Notes: generated by a model not told the origin, from the letters alone. 34,918 nt of DNA from an uncultured Eubacteriales bacterium (GCA_934486455.1 CAKSPR010000016.1:1-34918), one strand, 5' to 3'; shown: positions 24,081 through 33,551, counted from the stretch's first letter. Translations and numbers: made by a program.

Positions 24081-24890
24081 ATGAAAATCAGAGAATTAAT
24101 TTTAAAGGCTTTCTTTCCGACCCGCTGTGTCGGGTGTAATACACTTACCGAAAACGGCGCCGACCTTTGCGAAAACTGCCGCGAGCTTCTGAAAGAGACG
24201 GCCATAGACCAGCAAAGCGCCTGCCGTCTTTGCGGTCTGCCCAAAAAGCTTTGCACATGTAAAAAGCATGCAAGGGAATTTGAGGCAATGGTTTCGCCCT
24301 TTATGTACGACGGCATTATAAGAAACGCCGTAAGGGAAATAAAAAATCATTCCAACTGCCAGCCGGTGGACTTTTTCGCCCGCCACATCGCAAGCGCGGT
24401 TATAAAGGCAGGCTTTGAAAATATCGACGCGGTCACCGCCGTTCCCACCACCAAAAAGGAGCTTCGTTCCCGCGGGTACAGTCCTGCAAGGCTTATCGGT
24501 GTTGCGGTGGCTGAAAAGCTGGAGCTGCCCTTTGACGGCAATATCATCAGAAAGGTTTACGAGACCCGTCCGCAAAAGGAGCTGCCGAAATTCATGAGGC
24601 GGGGCAACATTTTCGGCGTTTTTGACGCCGACAGAGAAACGGTCGAAAACAAGACAATTCTGATAATCGACGATGTTACCACCACCGGCAGCACCCTTAA
24701 CGAATGCGCCAAAATGTTAAACTTTTGCGGGGCGTTCAGGGTATATTGTGCCGTGGCCGCCAAAACCGTTTTAAGGCCGAAAGAAGCGGACGAAGCCGAT
24801 TTGGACGAGACGGAGCCAAATCAGCAAATCGAAACGGAAGAAAAAGCCGAAACGGAAGAAATCGCCTGTTGGGAAAACAACAAGTCTTAA
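24081..24890 (+). CDS. comF: ComF family phosphoribosyltransferase-like protein
   Basis: 269 residues. An N-terminal double zinc-ribbon (C16, C19, C30, C33 and C48, C51, C58, C60) is followed by a type I phosphoribosyltransferase domain with the PRPP-binding loop ILIIDDVTTTGST near residue 200 and the RSRGYSPARLIG segment. ComF is required for DNA uptake in competent Firmicutes, though it is also common in non-competent species. The C-terminal 35 residues are an unusual acidic E/T/A-rich tail ending in CWENNKS. The start is at the family-typical LILKAFFPTRCVGC, with no ribosome binding site (see leaderless promoter). Two U32 genes follow. Confidence 0.93.
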   Translation: MKIRELILKAFFPTRCVGCNTLTENGADLCENCRELLKETAIDQQSACRLCGLPKKLCTCKKHAREFEAMVSPFMYDGIIRNAVREIKNHSNCQPVDFFARHIASAVIKAGFENIDAVTAVPTTKKELRSRGYSPARLIGVAVAEKLELPFDGNIIRKVYETRPQKELPKFMRRGNIFGVFDADRETVENKTILIIDDVTTTGSTLNECAKMLNFCGAFRVYCAVAAKTVLRPKEADEADLDETEPNQQIETEEKAETEEIACWENNKS

Positions 24891-24931
24891 ATTAAACGAA
24901 AGCCAAAAAATCAAAAACGAAAACGGAAGGG

Positions 24932-26959
24932 ATGAACAAATTGTCCGAAATACTTGCCCCCGCGGGCGGAAAAGAACAGCTTATTGCCGCCGTACGCTCG
25001 GGAGCCGACGCGGTATATTTCGGCGCAAAGAGCTTTAACGCCAGAAGAAACGCACAGAATTTCGATTCCCTTTCCGACACCGTGCGATACTGCCACGAGC
25101 GGGGCGTTGCCGCCCACATAACCGTAAATACACTTTTCTGCGACGACGAAAGAGACGAGCTTATCTCCCTTGCAAGGGAGATTGCAGCAGCCGGAGCCGA
25201 CGCCGTTATCGTTCAGGATCTCGGAGCCGCAAAAATTTTTAAGCAGTGTGTTCCCGACCTTGCCCTTCACGCCTCCACCCAGCTTGCAGTGCACGACACA
25301 AGCGGCGTAAAGCAGCTTGAACAAATGGGCTTTTCAAGGGTTGTGCTTTCCCGCGAGCTGTCGCTTGAGGAAATTGAAAACATAGCGAAAAACACCTCCA
25401 TTGAGACGGAGGTGTTTATACACGGCGCGCTTTGCATGTCGGTGTCGGGCTGTTGCTATCTTTCGTCCATGCTCGGCGGAAGAAGCGGAAACCGAGGCCT
25501 TTGCGCCCAGCCCTGCCGTCTCGATTTTAAATCGGGGGATCGGCATTTTGCCCTGTCTCTTAAAGATATGTGCCACATAGAGCACATTAAGGAACTGGAA
25601 AAAGCGGGGGTATGCTCCTTTAAAATAGAGGGACGGATGAAGCGGCCGGAATATGCGGCAGCGGCTGTAAGCGCCTGCATTGCCGCAAGAAACGGCCAAA
25701 AGCCCGATTTAGACACGCTCAGAAGGGTCTTTTCCCGCAGCGGATTTACAGAAGGATATTTATCGGGACAAAGAAATCCTGATATGTTCGGCCACCGCAC
25801 AAAAGACGATGTTGCTTCGGCCGACGGCGTTTTTTCAAAGCTCAGCGCTCTTTATAAAAATGAATATAAAAGAATACCCCTTTGCGCCAAGCTCATTGCC
25901 GAAGAAGGAAAGCCCTGTTCCCTCCTTGTCACCTCTGACAAGGGAACGGTAACCGTTTCTGGCGACGCTCCGCAAAAGGCGGTCAACCGCCCCCTTAGCC
26001 TTGAAACGGCGCAAAAGCAGATTTCCAAAACGGGCGGGACACCCTTTTTTATAAAGGAATTTTCCCTTTGCGCCGACGACGACATTATGCTGCCTCTCCC
26101 CTCTCTGAACGCTCTGAGAAGAGAGGCTCTTGAAAAGCAAACCGAGTTTTACGGCACTCCCGCGCCCCTTAAATTCGTTGAGCAAGCGCCCGATTATCCG
26201 CCCCACAAATGCGGTAATCCGGAATACTTCGTCCGAGCCGAAAGCTTTGACCAAATAAAGGACATTAAAACCGCCGAAAATTACATTCTGCCCATAGATG
26301 AAATTCTTAAAAATCCCGAAAGAGCCGAAGATTTCGGAGAATTTCTTTTTTGCGAGCTTCCCGCCCTTATGTTCGACTGCAAGGACATAGATGCAAAGCT
26401 TGAACGCATTAAAGGCCTCGGCATAACAACCCTTTCGGTTGAAAACATCGGAGGGATATACCTTGCAAAAAAACACGGATTTGCGATACACTGCGGTCAC
26501 GGGCTTAATGTGCTTAATTCCGATTCTCTCGCCGCCCTAAAAGACCTCGGCGCGCATTCCGCCACCCTTTCCTTCGAGCTTTCGGCCAAAAAAATTCCCG
26601 CCCTTTCGGGCGACCTTAAACGGGGTATAATCGGATACGGATATCTTCCCCTTATGCGGTTTCGCAATTGCCCCGCAAGGGGGCAAAAGGGATGCTTTGG
26701 CTGTAACGGGCAAAGAATGCTTACCGACCGCAAGGGTATAGATTTTCCCCTGCTTTGCTCGGGCAGGCGGTATTCCACGCTGCTCAATTCCCGACCTCTC
26801 GTGCTCTCGGACAAAAGCATTTCCGGGATAGATTTTATGACCCTTTACTTCACTTTTGAATCGGCCGAAAAATGCAGGGAAATTTTCGACGCATATAAAA
26901 AATCCTCAGCCCTTCCCGGCGAAAAAACCGGCGGACTATATTTCAGGGAGCTGTTATGA
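24932..26959 (+). CDS. U32 peptidase-family protein with DUF3656-like C-terminal part
   Basis: 675-residue U32 family protein. The start LSEILAPAGGKEQLIAAVRSGADAVYFGAK and the cysteine-rich signature FIHGALCMSVSGCCYLSSMLGGRSGNRGLCAQPCRLDF are diagnostic. U32 members are now linked to anaerobic RNA hydroxylation (E. coli RlhA, TrhP) rather than proteolysis; this role is inferred here. The C-terminal half has a cysteine cluster (FRNCPARGQKGCFGCNG). GGAAGGG lies directly before ATG 24932 (too close) but nine bases before an in-frame TTG at 24941, which may be the real start. The TGA overlaps the next ATG (ATGA). Confidence 0.9.
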   Translation: MNKLSEILAPAGGKEQLIAAVRSGADAVYFGAKSFNARRNAQNFDSLSDTVRYCHERGVAAHITVNTLFCDDERDELISLAREIAAAGADAVIVQDLGAAKIFKQCVPDLALHASTQLAVHDTSGVKQLEQMGFSRVVLSRELSLEEIENIAKNTSIETEVFIHGALCMSVSGCCYLSSMLGGRSGNRGLCAQPCRLDFKSGDRHFALSLKDMCHIEHIKELEKAGVCSFKIEGRMKRPEYAAAAVSACIAARNGQKPDLDTLRRVFSRSGFTEGYLSGQRNPDMFGHRTKDDVASADGVFSKLSALYKNEYKRIPLCAKLIAEEGKPCSLLVTSDKGTVTVSGDAPQKAVNRPLSLETAQKQISKTGGTPFFIKEFSLCADDDIMLPLPSLNALRREALEKQTEFYGTPAPLKFVEQAPDYPPHKCGNPEYFVRAESFDQIKDIKTAENYILPIDEILKNPERAEDFGEFLFCELPALMFDCKDIDAKLERIKGLGITTLSVENIGGIYLAKKHGFAIHCGHGLNVLNSDSLAALKDLGAHSATLSFELSAKKIPALSGDLKRGIIGYGYLPLMRFRNCPARGQKGCFGCNGQRMLTDRKGIDFPLLCSGRRYSTLLNSRPLVLSDKSISGIDFMTLYFTFESAEKCREIFDAYKKSSALPGEKTGGLYFRELL

Positions 26960-28155
26960 TGAAAAAAACCGAGCTTCTGGCCCCGGCCGGAGACATGGAA
27001 ACACTTAAAACCGCCCTGCGCTTCGGCGCCGACGCGGTATATATCGGCGGGCCTTTTATGCAGCTGCGGGCCGATACCTCCGGCTTTTCCGAGGACGAAA
27101 TAAAAACAGCGGTGCAGTATACTCACGCTCTTCACAAAAAGCTTTATGTAACGGTCAATTCCTTTGCCAAAAACGAAGAAATTGAGCCTTTGGGCAGATA
27201 CGCCAGACGGCTTTACGAGACAGGGGTCGACGCAGTCATCGTTTCCGATATCGGCGCCCTTTGTGCCGTAAGAGACGCCGCGCCAAGCCTTGAAATACAC
27301 ATAAGCACCCAGGCCAACTGCCAAAACTACGCCTCCGCCCTGGCCTATTACAAAATGGGGGCAAGGCGGGTGGTAACGGCAAGGGAAATGACCCTTTCGG
27401 AAATTGCCGAAATGAGAAAAAGACTGCCCGACGACATGGAAATCGAGGCCTTTGTCCACGGAGCAATGTGTATGTCCTACTCGGGGCGCTGCTTTTTAAG
27501 TCCCTATCTTTCGGGACGGAGCGGCAACAGGGGCGAATGCACCCAGCCCTGCCGCTGGAGCTACCACATAACCGAAATGAAGCGTCCGGGAGAATTTTTT
27601 CAGGTTGAAGAAACTAAGGACGGCACCAACATTTTAAGCTCCAGAGACATGAACTGCATGGACATAATCGACGATATGACGGCGGCGGGAGTTACCTCCT
27701 TTAAAATCGAGGGGAGAATGAAAACCCCCTATTATGTGGCAACGGTGGTCTCGGCCTATCGCAAAAGGCTGGACGGATTTTCCGACCTTGAGGCTCTTAA
27801 TCACGAGCTCGACTGCATAAGTCACCGCCCCTACTGCACGGGATTTTACCTCGGACAGCTTAAAAAATACCGCCCCGACGAGCAGGTTCCGTACATAAGC
27901 GAATGTACCTTTGCCGGAGTGGTCAAAGCTTGCGAAAACGGTATTTTAACGGTGGAGCAGCGGGGAAAATTTTCGGTGGGCGACACCTTGGAAATAGTCT
28001 CTCCCGACCTTTTCGGTAAAAGCTTTATGGTAGAGAAAATTATAAGTTCCGCGGGGCTGTCGGTGCAAAGCGCGCCCCACGCCCAGGAAACGGTCAAAAT
28101 TCCCTGCCCCTTTAAGCTGTCCCGCGGCGACATTCTCAGAGCTCCCAAAAAATAA
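26956..28155 (+). CDS. U32 peptidase-family protein, TrhP/YrrO-like
   Basis: 399 residues. ELLAPAGDMETLKTALRFGADAVYIGG begins the U32 barrel. The signature FVHGAMCMSYSGRCFLSPYLSGRSGNRGECTQPCRW carries the cysteines expected to bind an iron-sulfur cluster. SFKIEGRMKTPYYVA and the C-terminal beta domain (VGDTLEIVSP) match the YrrO/YegQ group, which acts on tRNA wobble 5-hydroxyuridine synthesis using prephenate in other bacteria. The start overlaps the upstream TGA by four bases, with GGGAG five bases ahead. The alternative ATG at 26959 is equally placed. Paired with its larger U32 paralogue and ended by a good terminator. Confidence 0.92.
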   Translation: MMKKTELLAPAGDMETLKTALRFGADAVYIGGPFMQLRADTSGFSEDEIKTAVQYTHALHKKLYVTVNSFAKNEEIEPLGRYARRLYETGVDAVIVSDIGALCAVRDAAPSLEIHISTQANCQNYASALAYYKMGARRVVTAREMTLSEIAEMRKRLPDDMEIEAFVHGAMCMSYSGRCFLSPYLSGRSGNRGECTQPCRWSYHITEMKRPGEFFQVEETKDGTNILSSRDMNCMDIIDDMTAAGVTSFKIEGRMKTPYYVATVVSAYRKRLDGFSDLEALNHELDCISHRPYCTGFYLGQLKKYRPDEQVPYISECTFAGVVKACENGILTVEQRGKFSVGDTLEIVSPDLFGKSFMVEKIISSAGLSVQSAPHAQETVKIPCPFKLSRGDILRAPKK

Positions 28156-28161
28156 TTTTAA

Positions 28162-28205
28162 AAAGCCGATTCGAAAAAATTCCGAATCGGCTTTAGTTTT
28201 ATTTT
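28162..28205 (+). terminator. Bidirectional rho-independent terminator after the U32 genes
   Basis: A 12-bp stem AAAGCCGATTCG (28162-28173) / CGAATCGGCTTT (28183-28194) has a 9-base loop and AGTTTTATTTT after it. The stop of the convergent Clp gene lies at 28199. Confidence 0.93.
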
Positions 28206-30514
28206 ACGACCTTTATCCCGTCGGTATCAAGTCTAAATCCCGAGATACTCTCGTCGCAATTGTCGATTATGGCCGTGGCTATCTTGTCCTCCGCATTTCT
28301 TCTTACGGCGTTTCTCAAATCTCTCGCCCCTCTTGTTCCGCCGAAGGCCTCCTTTGCAAGGGATTTTTGCACATTATCGTCCCATTCAAAGGAATATCCC
28401 TTTTCGGCGAGAGGCTCCTTAAGCTCTGAAAGCATCAGTCCCGCAATTCTTTCGAAATCCTCAAGGGTAAGGGGATTGAAGCAGACCACCTCGTCCACCC
28501 TTCCGATAAACTCGGGGCGAAGGAAGCTTTTAAGCGCCTTCATGGTTTTGTCTGCCGACATCTGGCTGACGCTTTGGCCGAAGCCGAGACTTGACCCGCC
28601 TGTCTGGCTGCCGGCATTGGTGGTCATTATAATGACGGTGTTTTCAAAGCTGACATTACGGCCGTGGGCGTCGGTTATATGACCGTCGTCGAGAATTTGC
28701 AGGAGAATATTCATAACATCGGGATGAGCCTTTTCAATCTCGTCAAAAAGAATTACCGAATAGGGCTTTCTTCTTACCTTTTCGGTCAGCTGTCCCGCCT
28801 CGTCATAGCCCACATATCCGGGAGGCGATCCGATTATTCGCGACACCGAATGCTTTTCCATAAATTCCGACATATCAAGGCGTATGAGTGTCTCGGGGGT
28901 ATCGAAAAGCTCCTTTGAAAGCACCTTAACAAGCTCGGTCTTTCCCACCCCGGTAGGGCCGGCAAAAATGAAGGAGGCCGGGCGCCTTCTGGCGCTTATC
29001 TGAACCCTTGAACGGCGGACCGCTCTCGCCACCAGCTCCACCGCCTCGTCCTGGCCGACGATCTTTTCTTTCAGCCTTTGTTCAAGACCTTTAAGCCGCT
29101 TTATGTCGCTTTGCTTTATCTTTGCGGCGGGAATTCCCGTCCAAAGCTCAATAACCTTTGCAAGGTCATCCTCGGTAACCTTGCTTTCCTCGGCCTTTTC
29201 TTTCAGCTCGTTCGATTCCTTTTCCCTTGCGGCAAGCTCGGTTTTAACCGTTGCAATACGCTCGAAATCGGGGCTTTCGGTCTCGCCTTCAAGCTCCTCA
29301 AGCTCTTCGCCGAGGGTGTCTATATCCCTTTTAACAATCAAAAGACGGTCGGCCGCCTTGTTGCGAAGAGCGGCACAGGCGCAGGATTCGTCTAATAGGT
29401 CAATGGCCTTATCGGGCAAAAAGCGGTCGTTTATATATCGCTCTGAAAGGGTGACGGCCTGACGGATTATGCCGTTTGAAAGGGTCACTCCGTGGTATTT
29501 TTCATAATATTCTTTAATGCCTGAAAGCACGGCAACCGTATCCTCAACCGACGGCTCCTCGATCTTTACCGGCTGGAAGCGGCGCTCGAGAGCGCTGTCC
29601 TTTTCAATGTGCTTTCGGTATTCGTTAAAGGTGGTGGCACCGATAACCTGCACCTCGCCTCTCGAAAGGGCGGGCTTTAAAATGTTGGCGGCATTCATAG
29701 AGCCTTCGCTGTCTCCCGTTCCCACAAGAGAATGCACCTCGTCGATAAACAGTATGATATTGCCTTCCCGCTTTACCTCGTCGATAAGCCCCTTAATACG
29801 GCTTTCAAACTGACCTCTGAACTGGGTTCCGGCCACAAGGGCGGTCATATCGAGCAGGAATATCTCCTTGTCCATCAGCTTTGCCGGAACCTCTCCCTCA
29901 GCTATTTTAAGGGCAAGTCCCTCGGCAACGGCGGTTTTGCCAACCCCCGGCTCACCAATAAGGCAGGGGTTGTTTTTTGTGCGTCGGCAAAGTATTTGTA
30001 TAACTCGGTAAAGCTCCCTGTCCCGTCCTATGATGCGGTCGAGGCCGCCGTCTCTTGCCTTGCCGGTAAGGTCGGTGCAGTAAAGCCCCAGGTATTTGCG
30101 CTTTTTGGATGGCTTTTTATCCTTGGCCTTTTTCCCTTTTTGATTTTCGCTGTCGGTTTCGACACCGGTACCGCGATCTGCGGATTCTCCGTTTTCGGAG
30201 CTTTTGCTTCCGCCGAAAAACTGGTTTATCATGTTCGGAAATGTGGCGGCTCCGCCTGCCTCAAATCCGTCCTCCTCGGAAGCGTCGGGATTATCGGGAT
30301 CCATTCCGAACATATTCATCATTTCCTCGGTCATTGAATCGAGATCCTCGTCGGAAATGTTCATTTTATTAAGCATGTCGGTCACAGGGCCGATGTTAAG
30401 CTCCCTGGCGCATTTAAGACAGAGCCCCTCGGGAGTGGATTTATCCCCCTCCATTCTGGTTATAAAAACCACGGCGGGGCGTTTTTTACATCTTGAACAA
30501 AGTGTGGGTTTCAT
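28199..30514 (-). CDS. Clp/Hsp100 ATPase with N-terminal zinc finger (ClpE-like)
   Basis: 771-residue AAA+ unfoldase. Instead of the ClpN repeat domain it has an N-terminal four-cysteine zinc finger (C6, C9, C32, C35), as in ClpE, then an acidic Met-rich stretch (45-90) and a charged linker (100-140). AAA1 has Walker A GEPGVGKT (187-194) and Walker B ILFIDE. A coiled middle segment spans about 390-450. AAA2 has GPTGVGKT (519-526) and VILFDE. LGF at 643-645 sits where the ClpP-binding loop occurs, so a ClpP partnership is likely. No clpP is in the window. The ATG overlaps the pgsA stop (ATGA), with AAAGGAG seven bases upstream. Last gene of the operon. Confidence 0.92.
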   Translation of the reverse strand: MKPTLCSRCKKRPAVVFITRMEGDKSTPEGLCLKCARELNIGPVTDMLNKMNISDEDLDSMTEEMMNMFGMDPDNPDASEEDGFEAGGAATFPNMINQFFGGSKSSENGESADRGTGVETDSENQKGKKAKDKKPSKKRKYLGLYCTDLTGKARDGGLDRIIGRDRELYRVIQILCRRTKNNPCLIGEPGVGKTAVAEGLALKIAEGEVPAKLMDKEIFLLDMTALVAGTQFRGQFESRIKGLIDEVKREGNIILFIDEVHSLVGTGDSEGSMNAANILKPALSRGEVQVIGATTFNEYRKHIEKDSALERRFQPVKIEEPSVEDTVAVLSGIKEYYEKYHGVTLSNGIIRQAVTLSERYINDRFLPDKAIDLLDESCACAALRNKAADRLLIVKRDIDTLGEELEELEGETESPDFERIATVKTELAAREKESNELKEKAEESKVTEDDLAKVIELWTGIPAAKIKQSDIKRLKGLEQRLKEKIVGQDEAVELVARAVRRSRVQISARRRPASFIFAGPTGVGKTELVKVLSKELFDTPETLIRLDMSEFMEKHSVSRIIGSPPGYVGYDEAGQLTEKVRRKPYSVILFDEIEKAHPDVMNILLQILDDGHITDAHGRNVSFENTVIIMTTNAGSQTGGSSLGFGQSVSQMSADKTMKALKSFLRPEFIGRVDEVVCFNPLTLEDFERIAGLMLSELKEPLAEKGYSFEWDDNVQKSLAKEAFGGTRGARDLRNAVRRNAEDKIATAIIDNCDESISGFRLDTDGIKVVK

Positions 30515-31116
30515 TTAGCAGCTCCTTTGATTTTTTCGGTGTCAAGGTCATATTTCCCTTGTTTTATGGCTATAAAAATGACTGCGTACTGTATAAGAGC
30601 CGCAACCATAAGCGTACAGCATATTCCCGCCATTATCCAAAGAACCTTTTCGGAAAGCAGCGGGCCTTTTTTTGAAACAAAGCCGATAACATCGGTCAGC
30701 ATAACGGTAAATACCGTTATATAGAGCGAGGCGGTCGAAAGCTTGCCGAAAAGCTTTGCCTGGCAGGGTCTTGCGCCCGATCCGAAAAGGGCCAGCGCCC
30801 CGACAAGCATTATAAGCTCCTTTGAAGCGAGCACAATAAGCATAACTCTCAGGGGGACATGGTGAACGGCCACGAGAAAAACGACGGCCACCATGGTCAG
30901 CTTGTCGGCTATGGGGTCTAAAATTTTGCCAAGATCCGACACCTGGTTAAAGGTGCGGGCAATAAATCCGTCCAGCATATCCGAAAGCCCCGAAACAAGC
31001 ACCAGCGCGGTAGCAGCCAGCACATGTTTTTTCAGATAGAAATAAACAATAAAAGGAATGAGAATAATTCGTATGGCCGAAAGGACGTTCGGTACGGTAA
31101 ATATTTTTTTATTCAT
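30511..31116 (-). CDS. pgsA: CDP-alcohol phosphatidyltransferase, probable phosphatidylglycerophosphate synthase
   Basis: 201-residue membrane enzyme that would make phosphatidylglycerophosphate from CDP-diacylglycerol and glycerol-3-phosphate. The complete CDP-alcohol phosphotransferase motif D46-D49-G50-A53-R54-G63-D67-D71 (SDMLDGFIAR...GKILDPIAD) is present, with several hydrophobic helices. The start at 31116 is chosen because GGAGG lies five bases upstream and the N-terminus MNKKIFTVPNVLSAIRI is typical; the frame extends to 31227 inside the cvpA gene. The 3' end overlaps the Clp gene start by four bases. Confidence 0.93.
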   Translation of the reverse strand: MNKKIFTVPNVLSAIRIILIPFIVYFYLKKHVLAATALVLVSGLSDMLDGFIARTFNQVSDLGKILDPIADKLTMVAVVFLVAVHHVPLRVMLIVLASKELIMLVGALALFGSGARPCQAKLFGKLSTASLYITVFTVMLTDVIGFVSKKGPLLSEKVLWIMAGICCTLMVAALIQYAVIFIAIKQGKYDLDTEKIKGAAK

Positions 31117-31127
31117 AAATCCTCCGT

Positions 31128-31850
31128 TCAGCTTCCCGAAAAGATTTTGGAGACCGCCTCGGGCACCGAAGAGGTCATAAGTCTGTATGAATAGGAAAGG
31201 TTGAGATTTTCGGCCGTAAGTCCGCAAAAGCCGTTAGGCAGAGCCACTGTAAGGGTTTTTATAAGCATGACAAAAAGGTAAACGATGACCAGTCCCTCTA
31301 TAAAGCCCAGTGTTCCGCCGAGTCCTTTGTCAAGACCCCTCAGCGGTGTTGCCTTAAACACCCTGCGGGCGACCCTTGACAGAATAGACACAAGTATAAG
31401 GAATATTGTGGCAAGCACCAGGGTCATAACCGTTTTTATAAGTGACATAAGCGGCGGTTTGACCACATTTGTGATTATGTTTTGTTTGATTTTTTCGGTT
31501 GTTTCTCCCGAAACGGCCTTTTTAACATCCTCGTCGGTTATGCCGAAGGTTTTAAAGAGCCTTGCAACCGCGCCGTTTTCGTCGATCAGTATCTCGGCCG
31601 CCCGATCCGGGACGCTTATGGGATTATTTGCCGCCGAGGCCACCGCATTGTCGACCTCTACCTGTATTTTTTTCTCGAAAAAGGCACCGTATGCAAGCTC
31701 GGCCGCAGGAGCCGAAAGCGACAGCGCAAGTATTACGGCAATTACCGTTCCGGCGCAGGACACCGCCATGGATGCAAGCCCCTTTTTGGCACCGTTGATT
31801 ATTACCAGCACGAGTATGGCAAGTGAGATCAAATCAAAAACAATATTCAT
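31128..31850 (-). CDS. CvpA family membrane protein
   Basis: 240 residues. It begins MNIVFDLISLAILVLVIINGAKKGL, the usual CvpA/colicin V production-type start, with hydrophobic segments near 5-25, 27-50, 140-165 and 190-215. A soluble insert of about 80 residues occurs between the second and third, longer than in E. coli CvpA. The ATG at 31850 has AAAGGTG six bases upstream and lies three bases after the DUF5711 stop; pgsA starts 11 bases downstream. Function is poorly defined; homologues are linked to envelope stability and biofilm. Confidence in family high, role low. Confidence 0.85.
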   Translation of the reverse strand: MNIVFDLISLAILVLVIINGAKKGLASMAVSCAGTVIAVILALSLSAPAAELAYGAFFEKKIQVEVDNAVASAANNPISVPDRAAEILIDENGAVARLFKTFGITDEDVKKAVSGETTEKIKQNIITNVVKPPLMSLIKTVMTLVLATIFLILVSILSRVARRVFKATPLRGLDKGLGGTLGFIEGLVIVYLFVMLIKTLTVALPNGFCGLTAENLNLSYSYRLMTSSVPEAVSKIFSGS

Positions 31851-31853
31851 TGG

Positions 31854-33551
31854 CTACACCTTTCTCCATTCGATTCGGGATGTGCCGAGCACGGCGGTAC
31901 CCGCTCCCGACGAGGCTATTCGGCGGGCGTCTGCTCCCGCTTCAAGGGATTTTTTCTGCTGACCCTTGCCGTTAAAGGAAATGACCCTTTCGTTTGAAAG
32001 CACCACCGCTTTATTCCCCGCAAGGGAGAGAGATACGGCCTGGGCGCCTATGTCGGCGGTGTAAATTTGGGTGAGCTTTTTATCAAACAGCATAAGCTGA
32101 TTGTTTGACGAATCGTTGTATTTTTCAACCGTTACGGCCACGGCCGATGAGCTTTGGGCAAAGCAGGAAACCTTTGCCGATTTAAGGTCGAAATCGGTTC
32201 TTACTCCCCTTGTACTTACGGAGGTCAGCATGCTTTCAAAAACACCCACCAGTGTATCCCCCTTAAAGTCGATGGAAACAACCGTATGATTTTCAAAGCT
32301 GTTGTCGCATATAACGGTACCGTCGTTTGTGCGGAAGATGAGAATGCTCGACACCATTTTGCCGTTCTGTCCGCTGAGCGTTCCCACTCCCATATATCCG
32401 CCGTCGCTTGAAAGGCTCAGGGCAACCACCTGCCTGTCGGAGGAATGCCACTGCATTTTCTGCCTGCCTTTTCTGTCAAAGGCGGTGACATCGCAGACAT
32501 AATCTCCCGAGCGTGTGGCCAGTGCAAAGGCGCCGTTTTCGGCAATGGCGGCCGTTATAATGTCGTTTTGGGCGGTGGAGTCGATAAATGTGCCGCCGCG
32601 TTTTTCAATTTTATATCCCTTTCCTCCCCTGTCGTAAACAAGGGTACGGTATCCCGAGGTGCTCATAGCGGGGTTGGAATATCCGTGGGGGCGGTTGTAT
32701 ATCTGTTTTCCGTTGGCCTTATAAAGCATAAGGGTCGATTGGCAAAGCACCGCAATGTCGCTTCCGACGGTTGAGATGTTTTTCCCCACCGCCGAGGATA
32801 TTTCAAGAGGAAATCCCGAGCCGGTTGCCGAAAATCCTGCGAAAAACTCCCCCGTGGCGTCGATAAGGCCTACGGGAATGGCAAGATTTGCGGTAATGAA
32901 CACCGCAAGAAGCACCGCCACCGTGGCGATAAGCTTTTTAAACCTGCCTATCCTTTTGAGCTTTCCGCCCATGATTACCTTCATCTTTTTACCGTTGCCG
33001 GTGACCGCCGTTTTGGGGAATTCCTTATCGGTCTTTGTGGTTTTTGATCTTTTCTTTAAACCGAAAATCGCCCCGTTTCCCTTTGAGGGACGCCGATTTT
33101 CGCTCTTTCTCGAAGCCTTTGTTTTTTCGGCGTTGCTTCCGATTCCCTTGCCCTTTTGCGCTCCGCTTTTTACAGCGGCGATTTTGGCATTGTTCCCTTT
33201 TGCGGAGCCGCTTTTTGCAATATCGGCTTCGGCGCTGCTTTTTGCGGAGTCCTTTTGCTTTGGTGTTTTTTGCTCGGGTCGCTTTTTCTTTGCATGAGCG
33301 GCCTTTTGTTGCTTTTTCGCGCCGCTCTTTTTTATTATGTTATAAACAGCGCCGCCGTTTTTTGTCGGAATACGGTCGCTTTTCTGTGCCTTCCCGGTGC
33401 CACCCGTCTGCTCGGTCCTCCCGATTTTTTCCGCTTCGCCTGTGCCTTCGGTCGGCTTTTCGAAAACCGCCGTTTCGGGGACGCCGTTTTTGAATTCATA
33501 CGGTATGTTTATGACCCGATAATCGGGCTTTTTTGAATTGTTATTATCCAT
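31854..33551 (-). CDS. DUF5711 family membrane-anchored propeller-like protein
   Basis: 565 residues. Residues 1-70 are polar. Residues 70-200 are a Lys/Ala/Ser-rich, very basic low-complexity region. A single transmembrane helix lies at about 205-227 (KKLIATVAVLLAVFITANL). Residues 240-565 form repeated strands like a beta-propeller (for example ALSLSSDGGYMGVG, VVSIDFKGDTLVGVF), as in DUF5711. The basic segment should stay in the cytoplasm and the propeller outside. The start ATG 33551 overlaps the truA stop by eight bases and has GGGGAAGAG upstream; the ATG at 33566 is an alternative. Function unknown; the basic tail could bind nucleic acid or acidic lipid. Confidence 0.78.
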   Translation of the reverse strand: MDNNNSKKPDYRVINIPYEFKNGVPETAVFEKPTEGTGEAEKIGRTEQTGGTGKAQKSDRIPTKNGGAVYNIIKKSGAKKQQKAAHAKKKRPEQKTPKQKDSAKSSAEADIAKSGSAKGNNAKIAAVKSGAQKGKGIGSNAEKTKASRKSENRRPSKGNGAIFGLKKRSKTTKTDKEFPKTAVTGNGKKMKVIMGGKLKRIGRFKKLIATVAVLLAVFITANLAIPVGLIDATGEFFAGFSATGSGFPLEISSAVGKNISTVGSDIAVLCQSTLMLYKANGKQIYNRPHGYSNPAMSTSGYRTLVYDRGGKGYKIEKRGGTFIDSTAQNDIITAAIAENGAFALATRSGDYVCDVTAFDRKGRQKMQWHSSDRQVVALSLSSDGGYMGVGTLSGQNGKMVSSILIFRTNDGTVICDNSFENHTVVSIDFKGDTLVGVFESMLTSVSTRGVRTDFDLKSAKVSCFAQSSSAVAVTVEKYNDSSNNQLMLFDKKLTQIYTADIGAQAVSLSLAGNKAVVLSNERVISFNGKGQQKKSLEAGADARRIASSGAGTAVLGTSRIEWRKV

